DNA of 64,000 nucleotides from Ensifer adhaerens (GCF_000697965.2 NZ_CP015880.1:1426001-1490000), one strand, 5' to 3'; counted from the first letter of the stretch, positions 1 through 10,800 are shown. Translations and numbers: made by a program. The notes: generated by a model from the letters alone, not told the origin.

Positions 1-333
1 CCCACTGACGAGAAGCAGGCACCAGCTCGCCAGGAGCAGCGGCTGGCCGTTCGGAAAGATGCCCTGCAGGGCGGCGAAGAGATAGTAGCCGAGGGCGCCG
101 ACGGGGGTGAAGAAATCGACCGACGGGATCTGGCCGTCGCGGATACGATTGGCGGCATCGAGATAGAGATAGTGGTCCCAGAACATCGGACCGATCGGCT
201 GCGGGATCGTGAAGCTGAGCAGAACCGCGAGCACACCGAGCACAAGGGCAAGCAACAGAAGCGGAGATCGCGCGAGAGGAATGACCGCGCCGGTAGACTT
301 TGCCGGTGTGTCGATGTCAGTGCGGCTGTGCAT
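1..333 (-). CDS. Polytopic membrane protein, N-terminal part (truncated by window edge)
   Basis: Reading leftward from an ATG at 333, an open frame of 111 codons runs off the window. The first residues (MHSRTDIDTP) are cytoplasm-like. A hydrophobic helix follows at about residues 24-42 (LLLLALVLGVLAVLL), then a loop with FWDHYLYLDAANRIRDG, and a second hydrophobic stretch near the cut. A single helix followed by a loop with acidic and aromatic residues is typical of the start of membrane glycosyltransferases of the ArnT/PMT kind, but too little is present to assign a family. It diverges from glmU and shares a 243-base intergenic region with it. Confidence 0.7.
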   Translation of the reverse strand, partial: MHSRTDIDTPAKSTGAVIPLARSPLLLLALVLGVLAVLLSFTIPQPIGPMFWDHYLYLDAANRIRDGQIPSVDFFTPVGALGYYLFAALQGIFPNGQPLLLASWCLLLVSG

Positions 334-576
334 TGCGGCTTGATCCCCCGAAGGAGCGATGCACCCGCACGGTTTTGCTGACACAGGCTCCGCGCCTTCT
401 TATGCCATCATCCGGTTTTAAGCCGGTTAATGCGACGTGATTGTGAGAATTATGCTTCTCGCAATATGTTGCTGCTAGCACCGCGCCGAATCGAAAGGCG
501 ATTTTGTACTTGAGCCGATTCCGATCTAAGGAATTGTGCAGTGGGCGTGAGCCTGGAAGAGACCAAGGAGAGATAT
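334..576. promoter_or_regulatory. Divergent promoter region with a 24-bp imperfect palindrome (441-464)
   Basis: The region separates the leftward membrane protein from rightward glmU. It holds an imperfect inverted repeat, TTGTGAGAA at 441-449 and TTCTCGCAA at 456-464. The arms match at 8 of 9 positions across a 6-base spacer, which is the size and shape of a dimeric repressor operator. No regulator gene lies beside it. The glmU ribosome-binding site AAGGAGAG is at about 565-572. Confidence 0.4.
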
Positions 577-1947
577 ATGGAACGGACGTGCCTGGCCATC
601 GTTTTGGCTGCGGGTGAAAGCACGCGGATGAAATCGTCCATGTCGAAGGTGCTGCATCCGGTGGCGGGCCGGCCGATGATCGCCCACGTCGTCGAGGCGC
701 TCTCAAACGCTTCCATCTCGGATATCGCTCTCGTCGTCGGCCGCGACGCCGACGCGGTCTCGGCTGCCGCCGACATCGGCGGCGTGTCGGTTTCGTCCTA
801 TCTGCAGAAGGAACGGCTCGGCACCGGCCATGCGGTGCTTGCTGCCCGCGACGCCATCGCAAAGGGGTTCGACGACATTCTCGTCGTTTTCGGCGACACG
901 CCGCTGATCCAGCCTGAACCACTTCGGGCCGCTCGCGAGGGACTTGCGGCCGGCAACGATGTGGTGGTGATCGGCTTCGAGGCGGCAGACCCGTCGGGCT
1001 ACGGCCGCCTGATCGTAAAGGACGGCGCGCTGCTCGCCATTCGCGAGCACAAGGACGCAACGGAAGAAGAGCGCCGCATCACCTATTGCAACGGCGGCCT
1101 GATGGCGATCGACGGTCGCAAGGCACTCGATCTTCTCGGCCGCATCGGTAACGCCAACGTCAAGGGCGAGTATTACCTGACCGACCTCGTGGAGATCGTC
1201 CGCGAGATCGGTGGGCAGGCGATTGCCGTCGAGGCCCCCGAAGAAGAACTGACTGGCTGCAACACGCGCGCCGAGCTCGCCTTCATCGAGCGGCTTTGGC
1301 AGCAGCGCCGCCGCCACGAGCTGATGCTGTCGGGCGTATCGATGATCGCGCCGGAAACCGTGTTTCTCGCCTGGGATACCGCGCTGGAGCAGGATGTCCT
1401 GGTCGAGCCGAATGTCGTCTTCGGCCCGGGCGTGCGCGTCGAGAGCGGCGCGATCATTCATGCCTTCTCGCATGTCGAGGGTGCGACGGTGCGCGCCGGC
1501 GCGACGGTCGGTCCGTACGCACGCCTGCGCCCGGGTGCCGATCTCGGCGAAAACTCCAAGGTCGGCAATTTCTGCGAGGTCAAGAAGGCTGAGATCGGCG
1601 CCGGCGCCAAGGTCAATCACCTGACGTATATCGGCGATGCGTTCGTCGGCGCAGGCACCAACATCGGCGCCGGCACGATCACCTGCAATTACGATGGTGT
1701 GAACAAGCACGAGACGCGGATCGGCGAAAATGCCTTTATCGGCTCGAACTCGTCTCTGGTTGCGCCGGTGACGATCGGCAACGGCGCCCTGGTCGCCTCC
1801 GGCAGCGTCATCACCGAGGATGTGCCGGCCGACGCCGTCGCCTTTGGCCGCGCACGCCAGGAGATCAAGCCTGGCCGGGCACGGCTGCTGCGCGAGCGGT
1901 ACGAGGCGGTGAAGGCAGCCAAGAAGGCGGCGAAGGCTGCCGGTTAG
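577..1947 (+). CDS. glmU: Bifunctional GlmU: glucosamine-1-phosphate acetyltransferase / GlcNAc-1-phosphate uridylyltransferase
   Basis: GlmU makes UDP-N-acetylglucosamine in the cytosol by acetylating glucosamine-1-P and then transferring UMP, feeding peptidoglycan and lipid A synthesis. The N-terminal pyrophosphorylase domain shows the nucleotide-binding loop LAAGESTRM at residues 10-18. The C-terminal half is a left-handed beta helix of hexapeptide repeats containing NHLTYIGDA, which carries the acetyltransferase histidine. A longer frame begins at GTG 541, but ATG 577 has a good AAGGAGAG site and gives 456 residues, the usual family length. It precedes glmS, the enzyme making glucosamine-6-P, so the two genes supply consecutive parts of one pathway. 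The C-terminus is rich in Lys and Ala. Confidence 0.97.
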   Translation: MERTCLAIVLAAGESTRMKSSMSKVLHPVAGRPMIAHVVEALSNASISDIALVVGRDADAVSAAADIGGVSVSSYLQKERLGTGHAVLAARDAIAKGFDDILVVFGDTPLIQPEPLRAAREGLAAGNDVVVIGFEAADPSGYGRLIVKDGALLAIREHKDATEEERRITYCNGGLMAIDGRKALDLLGRIGNANVKGEYYLTDLVEIVREIGGQAIAVEAPEEELTGCNTRAELAFIERLWQQRRRHELMLSGVSMIAPETVFLAWDTALEQDVLVEPNVVFGPGVRVESGAIIHAFSHVEGATVRAGATVGPYARLRPGADLGENSKVGNFCEVKKAEIGAGAKVNHLTYIGDAFVGAGTNIGAGTITCNYDGVNKHETRIGENAFIGSNSSLVAPVTIGNGALVASGSVITEDVPADAVAFGRARQEIKPGRARLLRERYEAVKAAKKAAKAAG

Positions 1948-1957
1948 GCCCGTGGTG

Positions 1958-1973
1958 CCCGCGTGTCCGCGGG
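1958..1973 (+). terminator. Weak hairpin after glmU
   Basis: CCCGCG and CGCGGG (1958-1963 and 1968-1973) form a 6-bp stem with loop TGTC, just past the glmU stop. No T-tract follows, so termination is uncertain. It may instead be a processing or attenuation structure in a glmU-glmS transcript. The rest of the 231-base gap to glmS shows nothing else clear. Confidence 0.3.
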
Positions 1974-2178
1974 TTCGCCTCGGATTTGCTGCATGTCGCT
2001 TGATTCCGCTAGGATTCGCGGGAACATGCGGCGGCGTTAAACATTGAAATCGAAAGTGAAATCGGGGCGGATTGCCTCGACCTGCAAATGCTTTACCAAG
2101 ACAGCGCGCCGGGCGGCATTTCCGCCCTCGTTGAACAGGGGCGCCGATCGCGGCGCGGGGACGAATTCGGAGACGACT

Positions 2179-4005
2179 ATGTGCGGTATTGTAGGCATCG
2201 TTGGCAACCAGCCGGTATCGGAACGACTGGTCGATGCGCTGAAGCGCTTGGAATACCGCGGTTATGATTCCGCCGGTGTCGCCACCGTCATTGGCGGCAA
2301 GCTGGAGCGGCGGCGCGCCGAGGGCAAGCTCGTCAATCTGGAGATCAGGCTGCGCGAAGAGCCGCTCGCCGGCACGATCGGCATTGCCCACACGCGCTGG
2401 GCAACCCATGGCGCGCCGACCGAACGCAACGCCCACCCGCATTTCACCGACGGGGTCGCCGTCGTCCACAACGGCATCATTGAGAACTTCGCCGAGCTGA
2501 AGGACGAACTGATCGCCAGTGGCGCAAAGTTCGAGACCGACACCGACACCGAGGTTGTGGCCCATCTGCTCTCCAAGTTCCGTCGCGAAGGCCTCGGCCG
2601 GCGCGAAGCCATGCACGCGATGCTGAAGCGCGTCACCGGTGCCTATGCGCTGGCGGTGCTCTTCCAGGACGATCCTTCGACGATCATGGCGGCGCGTAAC
2701 GGCCCGCCGCTTGCGATCGGTCACGGCCGCGGCGAAATGTTCCTCGGCTCCGACGCGATCGCGCTTGCGCCCTTCACCAACGAGATCACCTATCTGATCG
2801 ATGGCGACTGGGCGGTGATCGGGGCGAACGGCGTGCATATCTTCGACCTCGACGGTAACGTCGTCGACCGGCCGAAGCAGCTGTCTACGGCCGCCGCCTA
2901 CATGATCGACAAGGGCAACCACCGGCACTTCATGGAGAAGGAGATCTATGAGCAGCCGGAGGTGATCGCGCACGCGCTCAGCCACTACATCGATTTTGCC
3001 GGCAACCGCATCAAGGCGCTCTCAGGCACGATCGATTTCGCCAAGATTCCGAGCCTTGCGATTTCCGCCTGCGGCACCGCCTATCTCGCAGGCCTCGTCG
3101 GCAAGTACTGGTTTGAGCGTTACGCGCGCCTGCCGGTGGAAATCGACGTCGCGTCCGAGTTCCGCTACCGCGAGATCCCGCTGCCTTCCGAGGCGGCCGC
3201 GTTGTTCATCTCTCAATCCGGCGAAACCGCTGATACGCTGGCGTCGCTGCGCTATTGCAAGGAACTTGGCCTGAAGATCGGTGCCGTGGTCAACACGCGT
3301 GAATCGACCATCGCGCGTGAATCCGATGCGGTCTTTCCGATCCTTGCCGGCCCGGAAATCGGTGTCGCCTCGACCAAGGCCTTCACCTGCCAGCTCGCAG
3401 TGCTGGCGTCGCTCGCGATCGGTGCCGGTCGCGCCCGCGGCACGGTGAGTGCTGAGGAAGAGCAGGTCTTGGTTCGCTATCTCGCGGAAATGCCGCGCAT
3501 CATGGGGCAGGTGCTGAACGCCGTTCAGCCGAAGATCGAGCTTCTTTCGCGCGAGCTGTCGAAGTGCCGCGACGTTCTCTACCTCGGCCGCGGCACCAGC
3601 TTCCCGCTGGCGATGGAGGGGGCGCTCAAGCTCAAGGAGATCTCCTATATCCATGCGGAAGGTTATGCCGCCGGCGAACTGAAGCATGGACCGATCGCGC
3701 TGATTGACGAGAACATGCCGGTTATCGTCATCGCGCCGCACGACCGCTTCTACGAGAAGACCGTTTCCAACATGCAGGAAGTCGCGGCCCGCGGCGGCCG
3801 GATCATTCTCATCACCGACGAGAAGGGCGCCGCCGCCTCGAAGCTCGAGACCATGGCGACGATCGTGTTGCCTGATGTCGATGAGGTCATCGCGCCGATG
3901 ATCTTCTCGCTGCCGATCCAGCTCCTTGCCTATCACACGGCGGTGTTCATGGGCACCGACGTCGACCAGCCCCGCAACCTCGCCAAATCGGTGACCGTCG
4001 AATGA
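2179..4005 (+). CDS. glmS: Glutamine-fructose-6-phosphate aminotransferase (isomerizing)
   Basis: GlmS converts fructose-6-P and glutamine to glucosamine-6-P, the first committed step to UDP-GlcNAc. The start at ATG 2179 puts MCGIVGIVG at the N-terminus. Removal of Met exposes Cys, the glutaminase nucleophile, so the upstream in-frame extension to 2044 cannot be part of the active protein. The class II amidotransferase domain (HTRWATHG, NGIIENF) is followed by two SIS sugar-isomerase domains (SQSGETADT, STKAFTCQL). The protein ends in DQPRNLAKSVTVE, the conserved C-terminus. At 608 residues it is of normal length. The stop overlaps the start of the next gene. No glmS-ribozyme-like structure is evident upstream. 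Confidence 0.97.
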   Translation: MCGIVGIVGNQPVSERLVDALKRLEYRGYDSAGVATVIGGKLERRRAEGKLVNLEIRLREEPLAGTIGIAHTRWATHGAPTERNAHPHFTDGVAVVHNGIIENFAELKDELIASGAKFETDTDTEVVAHLLSKFRREGLGRREAMHAMLKRVTGAYALAVLFQDDPSTIMAARNGPPLAIGHGRGEMFLGSDAIALAPFTNEITYLIDGDWAVIGANGVHIFDLDGNVVDRPKQLSTAAAYMIDKGNHRHFMEKEIYEQPEVIAHALSHYIDFAGNRIKALSGTIDFAKIPSLAISACGTAYLAGLVGKYWFERYARLPVEIDVASEFRYREIPLPSEAAALFISQSGETADTLASLRYCKELGLKIGAVVNTRESTIARESDAVFPILAGPEIGVASTKAFTCQLAVLASLAIGAGRARGTVSAEEEQVLVRYLAEMPRIMGQVLNAVQPKIELLSRELSKCRDVLYLGRGTSFPLAMEGALKLKEISYIHAEGYAAGELKHGPIALIDENMPVIVIAPHDRFYEKTVSNMQEVAARGGRIILITDEKGAAASKLETMATIVLPDVDEVIAPMIFSLPIQLLAYHTAVFMGTDVDQPRNLAKSVTVE

Positions 4006-4502
4006 TCTATGTCCGGCACGAGCGCCCCGGCGACGAAGCGGTGATACATGCCGTGACCGCGGCCGCCTTCGAAGGGCATCCGCACAGCGACCAGAGCGAA
4101 CCCTTCATCATCGAGCGACTGCGTGAGTCCGGTGCGCTGAGTGTGTCGCTGGTCGCCGAGATGAACGAGGAAGTCGTCGGGCACATCGCCTTTTCGCCCG
4201 TCACTCTGACGCCGGAAGAGCCCGGCTGGTTCGGGCTTGGGCCGGTCTCGGTCAAGCCGGACGTTCAGGCCCAGGGCATCGGCCGGCAGCTGATCCTCGA
4301 GGGGCTCGAATGGCTGCGGGCGGAAGGGGCCGCCGGCTGCGTTGTCGTCGGTGATCCGGCCTTGTATCAAAAGTTCGGTTTCCGTAACGAATCGGCTCTT
4401 GTATTCCCCGGTTGTGCGCCGCAATATTTCATGGCGCTGGCTCTCTCCGGCGCGATGGCGGCCGGTACGGTCGCCTATCATCCGGCCTTCGGCGTCGAGT
4501 GA
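4002..4502 (+). CDS. GNAT-family N-acetyltransferase (YhbS-like)
   Basis: A 166-residue cytosolic acetyltransferase whose ATG overlaps the glmS stop (ATGA), so it is translationally coupled to glmS. The acetyl-CoA loop is recognisable as QAQGIGRQL, following beta-strand residues LGPVSVKPD. The C-terminal part contains DPALYQKFGF, a signature of the YhbS-like GNAT subgroup. The substrate cannot be told from sequence. Being in a glucosamine operon does not by itself prove a sugar substrate, since this subgroup occurs in many contexts. Confidence 0.85.
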   Translation: MIYVRHERPGDEAVIHAVTAAAFEGHPHSDQSEPFIIERLRESGALSVSLVAEMNEEVVGHIAFSPVTLTPEEPGWFGLGPVSVKPDVQAQGIGRQLILEGLEWLRAEGAAGCVVVGDPALYQKFGFRNESALVFPGCAPQYFMALALSGAMAAGTVAYHPAFGVE

Positions 4503-4520
4503 GGTTGAGACGGAAGAAGC

Positions 4521-5222
4521 ATGACGGAACATTCGAAACGCGGCTATATCGGCACCCGGCTGCGCAACTACTTCCTGACGGGTTTGATCATCTGCGCACC
4601 GGTCGCGATCACCGTCTGGCTCGTGCGCACCTTCATCGACTGGGCCGACGGTTGGGTGAAGCCCTACCTGCCGAACTTCTATAATCCGGACACCTATTCG
4701 CCCGTGGCCATTCCCGGCTTCGGTCTGCTCGTCGCCATTTTCGTGATCACCTTCGTCGGTTTCATGACCGCAAACCTCGTCGGTCGGTCGATCGTGAATT
4801 TCGCCGAGTCGCTCCTCAATCGGACGCCTCTCGTCCGCACGATCTACAAGTCCACCAAGCAGATATTCCAGACGGTGCTGCAGGAACAGTCCTCCTCCTT
4901 CAAGAAGGCCGGGCTGATCGAGTATCCGAGCCCGGGCATCTGGTCGCTGGTGTTCATCGCAACGGATGTGAAAGGCGAGATCGCCTCGAAATTCAAGGAA
5001 CGCGGCATGGACATGGTCGCGGTCTTCCTGCCGCCGACCCCGATCCCGACGGCGGGGTTCCTGCTGTTCATCCCGCGCGACAAGATCATCCCGCTTGACA
5101 TGAGCGCGGAGGACGCGGCGAAGCTCCTGATCTCGGGGGGCCTCGTGACGCCCGACCAGAAGCCGCTCGCCAATGCACCTTTGAAAATCGGTCAGCAGAA
5201 GACTGAGATTCCCGTATCTTGA
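4521..5222 (+). CDS. DUF502 family membrane protein
   Basis: A 233-residue inner-membrane protein with two hydrophobic helices at roughly residues 14-32 (YFLTGLIICAPVAITVW) and 62-85 (VAIPGFGLLVAIFVITFVGF). A soluble domain follows that contains RTPLVRTIYKSTKQ and PTPIPTAGFL, both characteristic of DUF502. The family's function is not established. It starts 18 bases after the GNAT gene, in the same direction, so it likely belongs to the glmS transcript. It converges on recG with a 40-base gap lacking an obvious terminator. Confidence 0.85.
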   Translation: MTEHSKRGYIGTRLRNYFLTGLIICAPVAITVWLVRTFIDWADGWVKPYLPNFYNPDTYSPVAIPGFGLLVAIFVITFVGFMTANLVGRSIVNFAESLLNRTPLVRTIYKSTKQIFQTVLQEQSSSFKKAGLIEYPSPGIWSLVFIATDVKGEIASKFKERGMDMVAVFLPPTPIPTAGFLLFIPRDKIIPLDMSAEDAAKLLISGGLVTPDQKPLANAPLKIGQQKTEIPVS

Positions 5223-5262
5223 TGCCGGGCCGCCGTGATCGTCGGTTTGGCAGGGTGGTCGG

Positions 5263-7368
5263 TCAGCCGGCGCGCAGGAAGCGGATCGCCTCATCGCGGC
5301 GGTAGAGATAGAGCAGCGTACGGAGCGCTTCGCCGCGCTCCGAAGTGAGGTCCGGATCGCGCTCGATCACGTAGGCGGCGTCCTTCCGCGCGATTTCGAG
5401 CAGATCGCCGTGGGCCTCCAGGCTGGCGATGCGAAAACCGGGCGTGCCTGACTGGCGCGTGCCGAGCAACTCGCCTTCGCCGCGCAGCTTCAGGTCTTCC
5501 TCGGCGATCAGGAAGCCGTCCTCGCTGTCGCGCAGGATCGAGAGCCGCGCGCGGCCGGTTTCGCCGAGCGGTCCCTTGTAGAGCAGGATGCACGTCGATG
5601 CCTCGTCGCCACGGCCGACGCGGCCGCGCAACTGGTGAAGCTGGGCAAGGCCGAAGCGTTCCGCATGCTCGATCACCATGATTGTTGCGTCGGGCACGTC
5701 GACGCCGACTTCCACGACTGTTGTCGCAACCAGCAGGCGGACCTCGCCGTTCTTGAAGGCGAGCATGACGGCGTCCTTCTCCGCCCCGTTCATACGGCCG
5801 TGTACCAGGCCGACATTGTTGCCGAAGCGCTTGGCGAGGCCTTCGTATCGTTCTTCGGCCGACATGACGTCGACGGCTTCGGACTCTTCCACGAGCGGGC
5901 AGATCCAATAGGCCTTCTTGCCTTCGCGAAGGGCAGCGTCGAGCCGATCGACGATGTCGCCAACGCGCTCCGTCGGGATCGTCACCGTCTGGATCGGCTT
6001 GCGTCCGGCGGGCTTTTCCGTGAGCTTCGAAACGTCCATGTCGCCGAAGGCGGCAAGCACCAGCGTGCGCGGGATCGGCGTTGCCGTCATGACCAGCATA
6101 TGCGGCGAGATGCCCTTGGCGGTCAGGCGCAGGCGCTGGTGAACGCCGAAGCGATGCTGTTCGTCCACCACCGCCAGTGTCAGCTCCTTGTAGCTCACCG
6201 TGTCCTGGAAAAGCGCATGCGTGCCGATCACCATGCGCGTTTCTCCGGACGCGATGCGCTCGAGAATGGCGTCGCGCTCCTTGCCCTTGGTGCGGCCGGT
6301 CAAAACGTCGATGGCGATGCCCGCGGATGCGGCCATCCTTGCAAGCGTCGCATGGTGCTGGCGGGCGAGAATTTCGGTCGGCGCCATCAGCACCGCCTGA
6401 CCGCCGGATTCGACGGCGGCGAGCATCGCCATCAGCGCCACCATCGTCTTGCCGGAGCCGACATCGCCTTGCAGCAGCCGGAGCATACGCTCGGTGCCGG
6501 CCATGTCCTTCAGGATGTCGGCGATCGCCGTCGACTGACTGGCTGTCAAGGAAAAGGGAAGGGCGTCGATGACCGGACGGGAAAGCACACCGGTCGCGTG
6601 AACCGGTACTCCCGCGACCTTGCGCAGGCGCTGGCGAACGAGAGCCAGGGACAATTGCCCGGCGAGAAACTCGTCATAGGCGAGGCGGCGGCGGGCAGGT
6701 GCCTGCGGATCAAGGTCGGTCGCGTCGCGGGGATCATGCAGCGCGCGGAAACTTTCGGCTGCGGTGCTGAAACCTTGTCGCGTCAGCAGCGCGTCGTCCA
6801 TCCATTCGGGCATGTCCGGAACGCGGGCGACGGCGGCCTCGATCGACTTGCGCAATATCCTTGGTGAAAGTCCCGCTGTCAGCCCGTAGACCGGCTCGAC
6901 CAGCGGCAGGTTTTCCGCCTCGCTTGCCCGGACCGCATAGTCAGGGTGAACCATGGAGGGGCGGCCGTTGAACCAGTCGACCTTGCCGCTGACGATGACT
7001 GTCTCATCGACCGGCAGCGATTTTTCCAACCAGTTGCCCTTGACGCGGAAGTAGGTGAGCGCCAGCTCCCCGGTCTCGTCATGCAGGAAGACGCGATAGG
7101 GCAGGTTGGGCTTTCCGCGCGGGGGCGGCTGGTGGCGATCGACCCGACCGGTGATGGTGACGATAACCCCTTGAGGCGCGTGGGCGATGCCAGGCTGTTG
7201 GCGCCGGTCGATCAACGAATGCGGCGCGTGAAAAACGAGATCGACCACGCGGCAGTCTTCGATCGTCTCGCGACCGAGCAAACGGGCATAGAGTTCGCCG
7301 ATCTTCGGGCCGATGCCTGGAAGCGTGTCGAGCGGGGAGAAGAGCGGATCTAGCAGGGCGGGGCGCAT
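5263..7368 (-). CDS. recG: ATP-dependent DNA helicase RecG
   Basis: RecG remodels stalled replication forks and Holliday junctions. The N-terminal wedge/OB domain includes the typical LPGIGPKIGELYARLLGR near residue 17. The SF2 helicase core has Walker A GDVGSGKT near residue 300, the DEQH box (VVDEQHRFGV) and TATPIPRT. The C-terminal helicase domain has LHQLRGRVGRG and LKLRGEGELLGTRQSGTPGF. Its 701 residues match the family length. It diverges from sdhE across 155 bases. The window also encodes Mfd, UvrA, LexA and SSB. Confidence 0.97.
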   Translation of the reverse strand: MRPALLDPLFSPLDTLPGIGPKIGELYARLLGRETIEDCRVVDLVFHAPHSLIDRRQQPGIAHAPQGVIVTITGRVDRHQPPPRGKPNLPYRVFLHDETGELALTYFRVKGNWLEKSLPVDETVIVSGKVDWFNGRPSMVHPDYAVRASEAENLPLVEPVYGLTAGLSPRILRKSIEAAVARVPDMPEWMDDALLTRQGFSTAAESFRALHDPRDATDLDPQAPARRRLAYDEFLAGQLSLALVRQRLRKVAGVPVHATGVLSRPVIDALPFSLTASQSTAIADILKDMAGTERMLRLLQGDVGSGKTMVALMAMLAAVESGGQAVLMAPTEILARQHHATLARMAASAGIAIDVLTGRTKGKERDAILERIASGETRMVIGTHALFQDTVSYKELTLAVVDEQHRFGVHQRLRLTAKGISPHMLVMTATPIPRTLVLAAFGDMDVSKLTEKPAGRKPIQTVTIPTERVGDIVDRLDAALREGKKAYWICPLVEESEAVDVMSAEERYEGLAKRFGNNVGLVHGRMNGAEKDAVMLAFKNGEVRLLVATTVVEVGVDVPDATIMVIEHAERFGLAQLHQLRGRVGRGDEASTCILLYKGPLGETGRARLSILRDSEDGFLIAEEDLKLRGEGELLGTRQSGTPGFRIASLEAHGDLLEIARKDAAYVIERDPDLTSERGEALRTLLYLYRRDEAIRFLRAG

Positions 7369-7523
7369 GGCGATGAAATTGCGATGATAATTCGGGCTTT
7401 GGCAAGGCTGACAATCGGCTATTCAGAGTTTATAGAGCCGTTGACGACAAACCGTACCCCAAAGGCCTCGCGCGTTCGTCCGAGCGTGCAGGCGTCATCG
7501 CGGGCGGCAGGAAGGAATTTCCC

Positions 7524-7829
7524 ATGACCGGCATCTCTCGCACCAGCGCCGATCTCGATCCGCGTCGACGGCGGATCCTGTTTCGCGCCTGGCATCGCGG
7601 CATTCGCGAGATGGATTTGATCCTCGGGCAATTTGCAGAGGCTGAGCTCTCGACGCTTTCTGAAGCACAACTCGATGAACTCGAGACGATCATGGGCGAG
7701 GAAGACAACGATCTCGTCAAGTGGATCATCGGCGAACAGCCGGTGCCGGCTTGCTATCAGACGCAGATGTTTCAGCGCATCGCTGCCTATCGTCCGGATT
7801 TCGACAAGCTTCCCGAAGGGATGAAATAG
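7524..7829 (+). CDS. sdhE: FAD assembly factor SdhE (DUF339)
   Basis: A small acidic cytosolic protein of 101 residues that helps attach FAD covalently to the succinate dehydrogenase flavoprotein. The signature RRRILFRAWHRGIREMDL near residues 14-31 contains the conserved RGxxE/D motif (RGIREMD) used for SdhA contact. The ribosome-binding site is GGAAGGAA upstream of ATG 7524. It sits 4 bases ahead of mfd and is probably cotranscribed with it; the recG-sdhE-mfd order is, from general knowledge, common in rhizobia. Confidence 0.9.
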   Translation: MTGISRTSADLDPRRRRILFRAWHRGIREMDLILGQFAEAELSTLSEAQLDELETIMGEEDNDLVKWIIGEQPVPACYQTQMFQRIAAYRPDFDKLPEGMK

Positions 7830-7833
7830 ACCG

Positions 7834-10800
7834 ATGATGCTGGCTGGCCTTGATCCGAAGAAGATTGTCGAAGCACAGCGAGAGATCACGATCGGGCCGG
7901 TGCCCTCCGGGGCCGAGGCGCTGATCCTTGCTGAGCTCGCCCGCGCCGGCCAGCCGGTCGCCTACATTCTATCGGACGGCCAGCGGATCGCCGATCTTGA
8001 GCAGGTCCTCTCATTCGTCGCGCCCGACATTCCGGTGCTGACGCTTCCCGGCTGGGACTGCCTTCCCTATGACCGCGTCTCGCCGAGCGCCGACACGTCG
8101 GCACGGCGGCTGGCGGCGCTGAGCGCCTTGATTGCGCACAAGAAGAAGCCGCATGCGGCGATCGTGCTGGTGACGGTCAACGCCGCCCTCCAGAAGATCT
8201 CGCCGCAGGACGTGATCCAGAGCCTGGCGTTTTCGGCCCGTCCGGGCAATCAGGTGCGTATGGACGACATCGCGATGCGGCTGGAGCGCAACGGCTTCGA
8301 GCGTGTCGCGACCGTGCGTGAGGTTGGCGAATACGCAGTGCGCGGCGGCATCCTCGATGTCTTCGTGCCGGGGAGCGGCGAGCCGCTGCGCCTTGATTTC
8401 TTCGGCGATACGCTCGAAACAATCCGCTCGTTCGATCCTGCAAGTCAGCGCACGACCGGTCAGGTCCGCTCCCTCGATCTCAATCCGATGAGCGAGGTGT
8501 CGCTGACGCCCGAAACGATTAGCCACTTCCGCAAGCACTACCTGTCGCTGTTCGGCGCGACGACCCGCGACGACGCGCTTTACCAGGCTGTCTCCGAAGG
8601 CCGGCGCTATGCCGGCATGGAGCATTGGCTGCCGCTGTTCTATGACGGGCTGGAGACAGTCTTCGACTATCTCGACGGCTTCCGTATCGTCACCGATCAT
8701 CTGGCGCGCGAAGCTGCGGCTGAGCGCTCGAAGCTCATTCTCGACTATTACGACGCCCGTTTGGCCTCGGCGTCTCCGGGCAAGGCGCAGGCCACCCAGG
8801 GTACGCCCTACAAGCCGGTTCCGCCGGAGCTGCTCTATCTGAGCTCGCAGGGCTTCAACGCTGGCCTGAGTTCACGCGACGCCATTCGCCTGTCGCCCTT
8901 CAACGAGCACGAGGGCGAGGCCCGCCAGGTCATCTCGGTCGATGCGCGCCAGGGCATGCGTTGGGCGAAGTCGGCGGGTGAGGGCGAAGCCCAAGACGAA
9001 CGCGTCAACGTCTTCGATCAGGCGGTCAAGTACATCGCCGAGCGGCGCTCGAAGGGCGCCAAGGTGGTGATTTCAGGCTGGAGCGAAGGATCGCTCGATC
9101 GCCTGCTCCAGGTTCTCGCCGAACACGGTCTCGGCAACGTCAAGCCCATCAAGGCACTCGCCGAGATCAAGTCGCTGAAGCCGGGCGAGGCGGCCTCGGC
9201 CGTGCTCAGCATCGAAGCCGGTTTCGAGACGGGCGATCTCGTCATCATCGGCGAACAGGATATTCTGGGCGACCGCATGGTCCGCCGCTCGAAGCGGCGC
9301 AAGCGCGGTGCCGACTTCATCGCCGAGGTGGCTGGTCTCGACGAGGGCAGCTATGTCGTGCACGCCGAACACGGCATCGGCCGTTTCGTCGGCCTGCGCA
9401 CCATCGAGGCGGTCGGCGCCCCGCATGATTGCCTCGAGCTCGTCTATGCCGACGATGCCAAGCTTTTCCTGCCGGTCGAAAACATCGAGCTTCTGTCGCG
9501 CTACGGTTCAGAAGGCACCGATGCGATCCTCGACAAGCTCGGCGGCGTCGCCTGGCAGGCGCGCAAGGCCAAGCTCAAGAAGCGGCTGCTCGATATGGCG
9601 GGCGGCCTCATTCGCATCGCCGCCGAACGCCATACGCGCCGGGCGCCGGTGCTCGCCGCACAGGACGGCGTCTATGATGAGTTTGCCGCCCGCTTCCCCT
9701 ATGACGAGACCGAAGACCAGCTGAACTCGATCGAGGCGGTGCGGGAAGATCTCGGCAGCGGCCGTCCGATGGACCGCCTCGTCTGCGGCGACGTCGGCTT
9801 CGGCAAGACGGAAGTGGCGCTTCGTGCCGCCTTCATCGCTGCCATGAACGGCGTACAGGTCGCGGTCGTCGTGCCGACGACGCTGCTTGCCCGCCAGCAC
9901 TTCAAGACCTTTTCCGAACGGTTCCGTGGGCTGCCGATCCGCATCCAGCAGGCGTCGCGCCTCGTCGGTTCCAAGGAACTGGCGCTGACGAAGAAGGAAG
10001 TGGCCGATGGCAAGACCGATGTCGTCGTCGGTACGCATGCGCTGCTCGGCACGTCGGTCAACTTTGCCAATCTCGGCCTCTTGATCATCGACGAAGAGCA
10101 GCACTTCGGCGTCAAGCACAAGGAGCGGCTGAAGGAGCTGAAGTCCGACGTGCACGTGTTGACGCTTTCGGCGACGCCGATCCCGCGCACGCTGCAGCTT
10201 GCCCTGACCGGGGTGCGTGAACTGTCGCTGATCACGACGCCGCCGGTCGACCGCATGGCGGTGCGCACCTTCATCTCGCCCTTCGATGCGCTGGTGATCC
10301 GGGAAACGCTGATGCGCGAGCACTACCGCGGCGGCCAGAGCTTCTATGTCTGCCCGCGTCTGAGCGACTTGTCGGAGATCCATGATTTCCTGAAATCGGA
10401 CGTTCCGGAGCTGAAGGTAGCCGTCGCCCACGGCCAGATGCCGGCAACCGAGCTCGAAGACATCATGAACGCCTTCTATGACGGCCGTTACGATGTACTG
10501 CTGTCGACGACGATCGTCGAATCCGGTCTCGACGTACCGACGGCCAACACGCTGATCGTGCACCGCGCCGACATGTTCGGTCTCGCCCAGCTCTACCAGC
10601 TTCGCGGCCGCGTCGGCCGCTCGAAGGTGCGCGCCTTTGCGCTGTTCACGCTGCCGGTCAACAAGACGCTGACGGGCATGGCCGAACGCCGGCTGAAGGT
10701 GCTGCAGTCGCTCGACACGCTCGGCGCCGGTTTCCAGCTCGCAAGTCACGACCTCGATATCCGCGGCGCTGGCAACCTGCTCGGCGAAGAGCAGTCGGGC

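Noticed and set aside
1948..2178. glmS ribozyme in the glmS leader
   Set aside because: The region lacks the ribozyme core; the element is mainly a Firmicutes feature.
703..2985. Long minus-strand frame opposite glmU and glmS
   Set aside because: Both real genes cover it in the other direction with complete family motifs; no ribosome-binding site or recognisable domain.
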